A DNA stretch of 64,000 nucleotides, from positions 744,001 through 808,000 of the forward strand of contig CALYLW010000316.1 of the NCBI GenBank assembly GCA_944989445.1, written 5' to 3'. Of the stretch, positions 57,636 to 64,000 are shown one piece after another. Both the position numbers and the translations under genes were made by a program. The first letter of the stretch is position 1. Each line of letters opens with the position of its first letter. The stretch comes from Ampullaceana balthica (lineage: Eukaryota; Mollusca; Gastropoda; Lymnaeidae). The notes below the pieces were generated by a model, which worked only from the letters and a program-made list of their open reading frames with translations, was not told the DNA's origin and searched no databases.

Positions 57636-58105
57636 TTTTATGTCAACCTATCATTGATGTCAATCTATCATTGATGTCAACCTATCATTGATGTCAGCCT
57701 ATCATTGATGTCAACCTATCATTGATGTCAAACTATCATTGATGTCAACCAATCATTGATGTCAACCTATCATTGATGTCAACCTATCATTGATGTCAAC
57801 CTATCATTGATGTCAACCTATCATTGATGTCAACCTATCATTGATGTCAACCTATCATTGATGTCAACCTATCACTGATGTCAACCTATCATTGATGTCA
57901 TATCACTGATGTCAACCTATCATTGATGTCAACCTATCATTGATGTCAGCCTATCATTGATGTCAACCAATCACTGATGTCAGCCTATCATTGATATCAG
58001 CCTATCATTGATGTCAACCTATCACTGATGTCAACCTATCATTGATGTCAACCTATCATTGATGTCAACCTATCAATTATGTCAGCCTATCATTGATGTC
58101 AACCT
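57636..58105. repeat. 17-bp minisatellite, about 27 copies
   Basis: Unit CTATCATTGATGTCAAC with A/G (CAGCC), T/C (CACTG) and one short-unit variants. Copies at the right edge run into unique sequence. Confidence 0.95.
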
Positions 58106-61100
58106 TGACTGCGCATGGCAGCTTCAGTTTCAATTTTTTAAACCGCTTGTTTTGTGGTTTTTGTTTCTGTTTTGTCAGTTTGCGTATGGAAAAGGCTTCT
58201 CGTCGATACGTTCTTTTCTTGTTGCCTCTTTAGGCTCACCCATTACATGTTCAGTAACTTACTTTCTACTTAGCATGATTCCTCTACGGTCTTAATAAAT
58301 TTTAAAACAGTTTTATAAATCGGTATCCCCTCTAGTTTTGAGTTTTGATCCAAGCAAATTGAATGTCTGTGCTAAATGAGAGTAACTTGCGCTCGGTCCC
58401 TCACTAATACCACTGAAATACTCATGCATCCATGTGACAGAGTAGTTATTATCAATAGTTAAAACTAAAAATAAATAAATAATTAATAGATGAGCGTCGT
58501 GGGAATTCTTTTTTCATCTCTCTCTTGAAAAGCCATCTGTGTATCCAACTCAAATTCCTTATACGATTGAAGGGAGGGACCAACAGCCTCACGCAACAAT
58601 CGTGCTTATGGTAAGGTTCGAAGTTAACAAGTCTTCGCTGATCTGGAAAATTCCATATTTCCAATTCTGGTGTATACAAAATTTATTTAAATTAAATTTA
58701 AATAAAGCTTTGTTGAATTTATTGAAACAAATACGTTCACTTCATTCAATTGGAATGTCTCTTCAAATTAAATTTTCTAAATAGTTTTTTTATTGTTAAG
58801 GAAAACAGAATTCATTAAAAAGATATTTTTCAACTTATTATAAGATTGTAACAGGAACGGGGCCAAGTTACATTAATACTTTCTAAGTTAAGAACATTTC
58901 GAATTGAATTATCTGATGGTGCATCTCAAATCACCCAACCCCACACATTTATTTTTCGCTCGTTATGAACAACCTTGGAGCACCTAAAATCCCGTGCCGA
59001 CATTTCTAGGTCCACGAGAGTGCCACCCTCAAATTGCAGTCAATTTTTTTTACCGTCTAAAAATTGAATGAGCATGTCAAATCCTGGAGTCACGTCTGCC
59101 ACAATCATCTTTTGTCTAGAGACAATGGGTCCACCACTCCTCCCACCCCCCACCACAGCCCTTTTAAACTGGTGAGATCATCTTCTTCAAAGTTTCTATC
59201 TTCTAAAGACACCTTCCGCATGGTTGGCAAAAGGCAACGTAAAGACCTGTTTGGTTTAGCATAACAGGTTTTGGGCTCTGTGTGTGAGTGTGTGTGTGGG
59301 GGGGGGGATAGCATCGTTTACTTTAAGTTCAAGATAAAATATTTTGGGTCGGGCGCATTCATTTACTAAGTTCAAGGTAAAAGATTTGGAGTTGGGAGCA
59401 TTCGTTTACTATAAGCTCAAGATAAGGTCAAGATAGCGTTTAAAAAAACAACAAAACATATTTATGAGGGTGTGGAGAGGTCGGATAATCCAGGTGTTAC
59501 GGAAAATTGTATCTCTTTCCTCACCTCTTAAAAGCTGAACAGAAAGGATTAACTCTAACAAAAATCTAACGTTACGCTTCGTCTCGTTCAACCCATATTC
59601 CTGAACCCGAGTTACAGGGCAGGTCTTAGAAGGTGCGGCCACGTCATGGGGAACCTCGATGTCTCACAAAGCGGTGATGATGCCGGTCTCGTAATCTTAT
59701 TCGGCGCGGGCTGAAAGAGTTTGTCTGGAGGGGGGCATGGAAGGGTGTTGATACCTGCTATTCAAATGGGCATACGGCCGGGCTTAGGGGGCCCTGCATG
59801 CCATTTAGAAAAAAAAGCTCCTTTTGTTGAAGAACAACAGAGGTCCTCTAGGGTAAGTTTTTGAGAACAGCGCCAAGTCTTCATGGGCTCAATTCTGCTC
59901 TTAGGAGAGATTGAAACAGAGAGAATAGGGGTTTTGAAGATGGTGTTGAGAATATTGTAGTTTTTCCCGCAAACATCAATTCACTGCATTTATTTTTCAA
60001 TCTAAGCTTCTTTTAGGAGTGTGTCTGAGAGTGTACGATTTTTTAACGATATTACTCCTTTATTAGCTACTAGAAATTCTCCCATGTATACGACTGATTA
60101 GAAGAAGAAAAAAAAAGATTTTTAAGGCAGACGATTTTTAAGGCAGACGCAAAGAAAAACTGAATAAGTGTGTCTAAGTATAAGCACTAAATGAAATCGA
60201 ATTAATCGAGAGGGAAAGTTAATTATGCTTTATTATACTAACTTTAGAAAATTCTTTCTTCACAGACTCAACAGATAAAAGGTTTGAGTGCAAGGAGAAA
60301 GAAAGCAGTTTAAAATGTTTTCTATATTCTTTTCCATGAGGGCCCACAACCAATGTTTTGATTATTCTGTCTCTTACGTATGTTGACCGGGTCGCGATGA
60401 TTCTGTGATCTTGAGTAGGACACTTCAGTGGTCGCAGGGGGCTACTCAGCAAGCCTATAGATTAATAGGAGCGCAAAAGTCTATTGCTGCTTTAGAAATC
60501 TTTTTTAAAAAAAAATATATTTAATTTTAAAAGTTTTTTGAAGAAAGTGCTTGAAACATCTCTATGCATGTCTTGATCCATTACGTTTGAAAACATGAAG
60601 GAATAATGCCAAAAGGTGTTTAGTATAACTTAAGTTATAAGATTTTAAAAAAAAACCCACTGTTATACATTCTTCAAATCATGCATACGTCAGTCACAAT
60701 TTAATTTTCTTTCACGGCAGTCAAAAAATTTCAAAACCGTGGAAATCTGATATGAGTAGTGGTCTTTCTTGTTGGCTTCTCCACCGTCTTGTTGCACATT
60801 TGCATCGAGCTGATTAATTTCCGGTTCCTGGAACCCGCCATCATTGTTTCGAATGATTGTTTGCATGGATGAAGTGCGAGTTTTTCCAGCTGTCTTCTCC
60901 TGCCGAGGAGAGTTGTGAGGGGTCTAACGAGAGAGAACGTGCTGTTTAATCCCGCATGTGGTCTCTCACATGTACACAAAACACATGCATGCGTACAGAC
61001 AGCGGCCATTGTTTCGCGCCGCGAGTTGTTGAGTTCGCCCGAGAAGACACGATCTGGTGTCACCTCTGGTGTCATCTGCTCGTGCGTGTATCTGCTGCAT

Positions 61101-62180
61101 CTAAAACTCATTGAAAAACACGATTATCATAAAGTATCTCGGTGACGTATGCAAGATTGACTTTGACATTTAAACACTTAATTCAGATTTTGACCATTTT
61201 GGTCATAAGTGAAATGTGAATAATTAGAAAAAACTGATGTAAGATATGAGTGAGGCTTATTTTAGCACAAGTGATTGTATGAGAGGAAGAGGGGGGGGGG
61301 CAACAGTGAATGCAGTGGTTTGGGTTGTGGCTCTTTGATGAAGTGTGGTATAAAACCTAACAAAACTTAAAAGACAACGTCGATTTTCATGTTGCTTCGC
61401 ACCACGGGGCAAGAATAAACGTATCTAATGGATTGGTGTAATAGAATCTTTAGTTTTTCTTGTTATTTTTTTTCATTTATTTCATCGTGTGATTAATTTT
61501 GATAAATGTGTACTCACACGTAACGAAATGAGGAGACTTTGAGATTTTAATAGAAGTGATGAAGCAATTTCGGTATTTAAAAAACTTGAAAGCAGACTTT
61601 GAATTATCAACTTTTTATAAATTTAATCTTTATATTCTAAAAAAAAAGAATATTTATAAAAATAGGAATACTGTTATCGAGCAACAAAGCCCGTCCAAGG
61701 ACGTTCTGCCACCGTTCGGTGGCATGTTGTAACTCCCCTCCAACAGCCGTCTCGACCGGCATTACATGTGCATCACGTCAAAAATACTATTCATTATAGT
61801 TAAATTAAATAACTCGTAAAAACAGAGCTTTTCACTATAAATACCAACGCGCATAACTCAAAATAAAGTCTTGGAAGAAATACTGCACCAAAAATAGCTC
61901 GTTTTGAACGTCCGCGTAAACGTGTTCAATATGATTGGCTGTAGGAGTCATATGTGTTTGAGGGACCAATTGATATCGAGGATCGGACAGAACGGACAGA
62001 AAGGACAGAAACTTGCCCTTTATTATATAGGATGCTTGCTGGAGCATGAGACTATGCTGAGGTATATCTGGAAAGAAAAAAAAACAACCGCTAAATTATG
62101 GTAATCAGAATGGAACAAGACGCAGTCTTTCTCTATTTGATCCTGACGATCTATCTATATTTCCTCCAGTTTATCTTTTT
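58106..62180. other. no gene recognised
   Basis: Mostly AT-rich. A GC-richer block at 60760-61110 has a 126-codon minus-strand ATG frame (60731-61111) of mixed composition but no motif. At 61883-61935 a short segment (GCACCAAAAATAGCTC, GTGTTCAATATGATTGG) resembles the interior of the Helitron-like elements. No complete element is visible. Confidence 0.35.
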
Positions 62181-63254
62181 AAATCCCTTATATTAACTTC
62201 ACCGCCGTCTCTGTCTGTCGTTCTGTCGTCATCTCTGTCTTGGGCGGGCGGAAAAACCAAAGTCAAAAATGACCGACTCCCGTGATCCGATCGAGCTGAA
62301 ATTTGACACACGGACCCGTCTCAACTAACAATGCATCGTATCAAAATTTCAGATCGATCGAACGTACCGTAATTAAATTTATGCATTTTTAGTTTATCCT
62401 TATATAACGTATGTAATTCAAATTCACGGTTTGTTATTGTTTTTTTCCCACGTGAGAGTTTGAGTTGACGCGTTGACGCGACCCATCGAAGTACCGGCGT
62501 GCTTTTGTTTACATTTTACGTGTCACGCTGAGCTAGATCCAGCGATCGGTGACCAGACTTTTCCCCTCGGGTTATGAAGCAAAGTTGAGTTAAGACAGAT
62601 TCAGTCTGTAAATGTTTGTCGCGTTTGAAAATAATCAATACTGTTAGTTATGTTTCATATATAAGGGATTTATAGTCAAAAACTTTGTTTTTACGGGTTC
62701 GTTTTATTTAAATCCCTTATATTAACTTCACGCCGTCTCTCTGTCTTCATCATCTCTGTCTTGGGCGGGCGGAAAAACAAAAGTAAAAATGACCCACTTC
62801 CCGTGATCCGATTGAGCTGGAAATTTGGCACACGGACCTGTCTCACCTAACAATGCATCATATCAAAATTTCAGATCGATCGAAATTACCGTAATTAAAT
62901 TTATGCACTTTTAGTTTATCCTTATATAACGTATGTAATTCAAATTCACTGTTTGTTATTGTTTTTCTTCACGGGATTGTTCAGTCACGCGTTGACGCGA
63001 CCCATCGAAGTACCGGCGTGCTTTTGTTTACATTTTACATGTCACGCTGAGTTCGGTCAAGCGATCGGTGACCAGACTTTTCCCCTCTCCCACCTCCCAC
63101 CCCCACCCCATCCCCAGGGTTATGAAGCAAAGTTGAGTTAAGACAGATTCAGTCTGTAAATGTTTGTCGCGTTTGAAAATAATCAATACTGTTAGTTATG
63201 TCTCATATATAAGGGATTTATAGTCAAAAACTTTGTTTTTACGGGTTTGTTTTA
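62181..63254. mobile_element. tandem pair of AAATCCCTTATAT inverted-repeat elements
   Basis: Two direct copies (62181-62672 and 62709-63220), each starting TAAATCCCTTATATTAACTT and ending ATATATAAGGGATTTATAG, so with short inverted ends. Each is followed by the same CAAAAACTTTGTTTTTACGG + GTTYGTTTTATTT, giving a repeat unit of about 529 bp. They share GATCCGAT-GAGCTG, TTTCAGATCGATCGAA, GTTGACGCGACCCATCGAAG and CGTTTGAAAATAATC. No coding frame. Shorter or diverged copies are at 32940 and 46661. Confidence 0.85.
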
Positions 63255-63615
63255 TTTCATATGTCATTGCCGAACGTCGGTCTTCCTCCAGTTGCGCTTT
63301 CCTTAAGTATTTTTCTATTTCCTCTTATTGCTTTTTCCTCCAAGTCCTCATGGTTGGCTTTTTCCATATCTTCACTTTGATAACTTTTCTATTTTCGAAA
63401 ATTAGTATATTTCCGTGCAATCAATAGGTCTTTCTCGTTGGTTTTTCCGTCTTATTCTCGCCGATATCTCCATATACTGACGGCGTTTTAGCTCCCCATA
63501 TTGAATCCCCGCAGATTAAGATTCGCATTATAATAATTATATGATTTAGTTTGAAAGTGAAAAGTGTGGTTACAAATATCAAGACGATAATTTAAATATA
63601 CTCCGTTACCATCAG

Positions 63616-63789
63616 CACCCCATAACAGACCAACACGGGACAATACACCTGACGGGAAACGAGCCCCGCCTCCTTTCTATCCACCGTTTAACCCCCCTCC
63701 CCCCATCCTGGCGACTCTCGTTCTTGGTCCTGGCGTATCTCTGTCTGGCATCGCTGGCTCTCTTTGCCTCCATCGTCCCGTGGGATTAG
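63616..63789 (+). CDS. candidate exon with a transmembrane segment (uncertain)
   Basis: An open frame without ATG runs from 63550 to a TAG at 63787-63789. An acceptor-like CCGTTACCATCAG ends at 63615, and after it the frame reads HPITDQHGTIHLTGNEP, then PLPPSWR, then the hydrophobic LSFLVLAYLCLASLALFASI followed by VPWD-stop. The 20-residue hydrophobic run after a basic residue fits a membrane span close to a C-terminus. After the TAG the same frame stays open to 63955 and still looks protein-like (YIDHTLGQLIDMVLICLDGK), so a dead exon or an alternative splice is possible. GC rises here. No family recognised. Confidence 0.28.
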   Translation, partial: HPITDQHGTIHLTGNEPRLLSIHRLTPLPPSWRLSFLVLAYLCLASLALFASIVPWD

Positions 63790-64000
63790 AGGTACATTGA
63801 CCACACGCTGGGTCAGCTGATAGACATGGTGCTAATCTGCCTGGACGGGAAAGTAGATAGCCTGGGCCAGGTGCAAAAGGATTTAGTCCCCATTGTCACC
63901 TCTTGGTCACATTATCATGACCTTGTCACTTTGTCATCAATGTGGGTGTTAAGTTAAAAAGAAACATTTTTTAGAGTTAATTCAACAAAAAGGCATTTTA

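Noticed and set aside
60731..61111. 126-codon minus-strand ATG frame in a GC-richer block
   Set aside because: No motif, no splice or polyadenylation signal in a sensible place, and scattered Cys/Arg composition; kept only as a note.

Overview
The window is animal nuclear DNA. It is AT-rich and gene-poor, its introns use GT...AG boundaries, it carries an AATAAA polyadenylation signal, and it is crowded with transposons and minisatellites. The mix (many hAT DNA transposons, tRNA-headed SINEs, non-LTR LINE fragments with reverse transcriptase C-termini, Helitron-like ends and a divergent group A bHLH gene) fits a lophotrochozoan invertebrate. My best guess is a gastropod mollusc, but the sequence does not prove this. 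Most long reading frames are artefacts of tandem repeats whose period is a multiple of three, or frames antisense to real ones.

Two host genes can be supported. The first is a two-exon gene (ATG 8787, intron 8851-9353, stop 9542-9544, AATAAA 9606-9611) for an 84-residue secreted, methionine-rich, cysteine-free mature protein that I do not recognise. It is the best candidate here for something undescribed. The second is a single-exon bHLH transcription factor (28787-29941, 384 aa) with a C-terminal group A domain that mixes Fer3-like and Atonal-like residues. A weaker candidate is a transmembrane-type exon near the right edge (63616-63789).

Layout. 1-5100: edge of a hAT MITE, then plain AT-rich DNA. 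5.1-10.2 kb: hAT elements, a candidate TATA promoter, LINE remnants and the secreted-protein gene. 10.2-19.5 kb: mostly featureless apart from a decayed hAT (12521-13859). 19.5-27.4 kb: minisatellites, a ZMYM1-like hAT, a LINE tail that became a minisatellite, and a SINE. 28.5-30.4 kb: the bHLH gene. 30.4-36.1 kb: nested inverted-repeat elements and a 2-kb 17/18-bp minisatellite. 38.5-46.1 kb: a nest of three large hAT elements carrying LINE, SINE and MITE insertions, then a 27-bp minisatellite. 46-58 kb: fold-back, pogo-like and Helitron-like elements and more minisatellites. 58-64 kb: mostly unannotated, with a tandemly doubled inverted-repeat element and the candidate exon.

The transposons give a readable order of events. 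Target-site duplications can be read for ten hAT elements, eight of them from different terminal-repeat families. One SINE sits inside a hAT transposase frame, one hAT MITE and one LINE fragment sit inside another hAT, and a MITE lies exactly between two phases of a minisatellite. The two SINE types share one tRNA-like head but have different 3' tails, one of which matches LINE 3' ends also present in the window.
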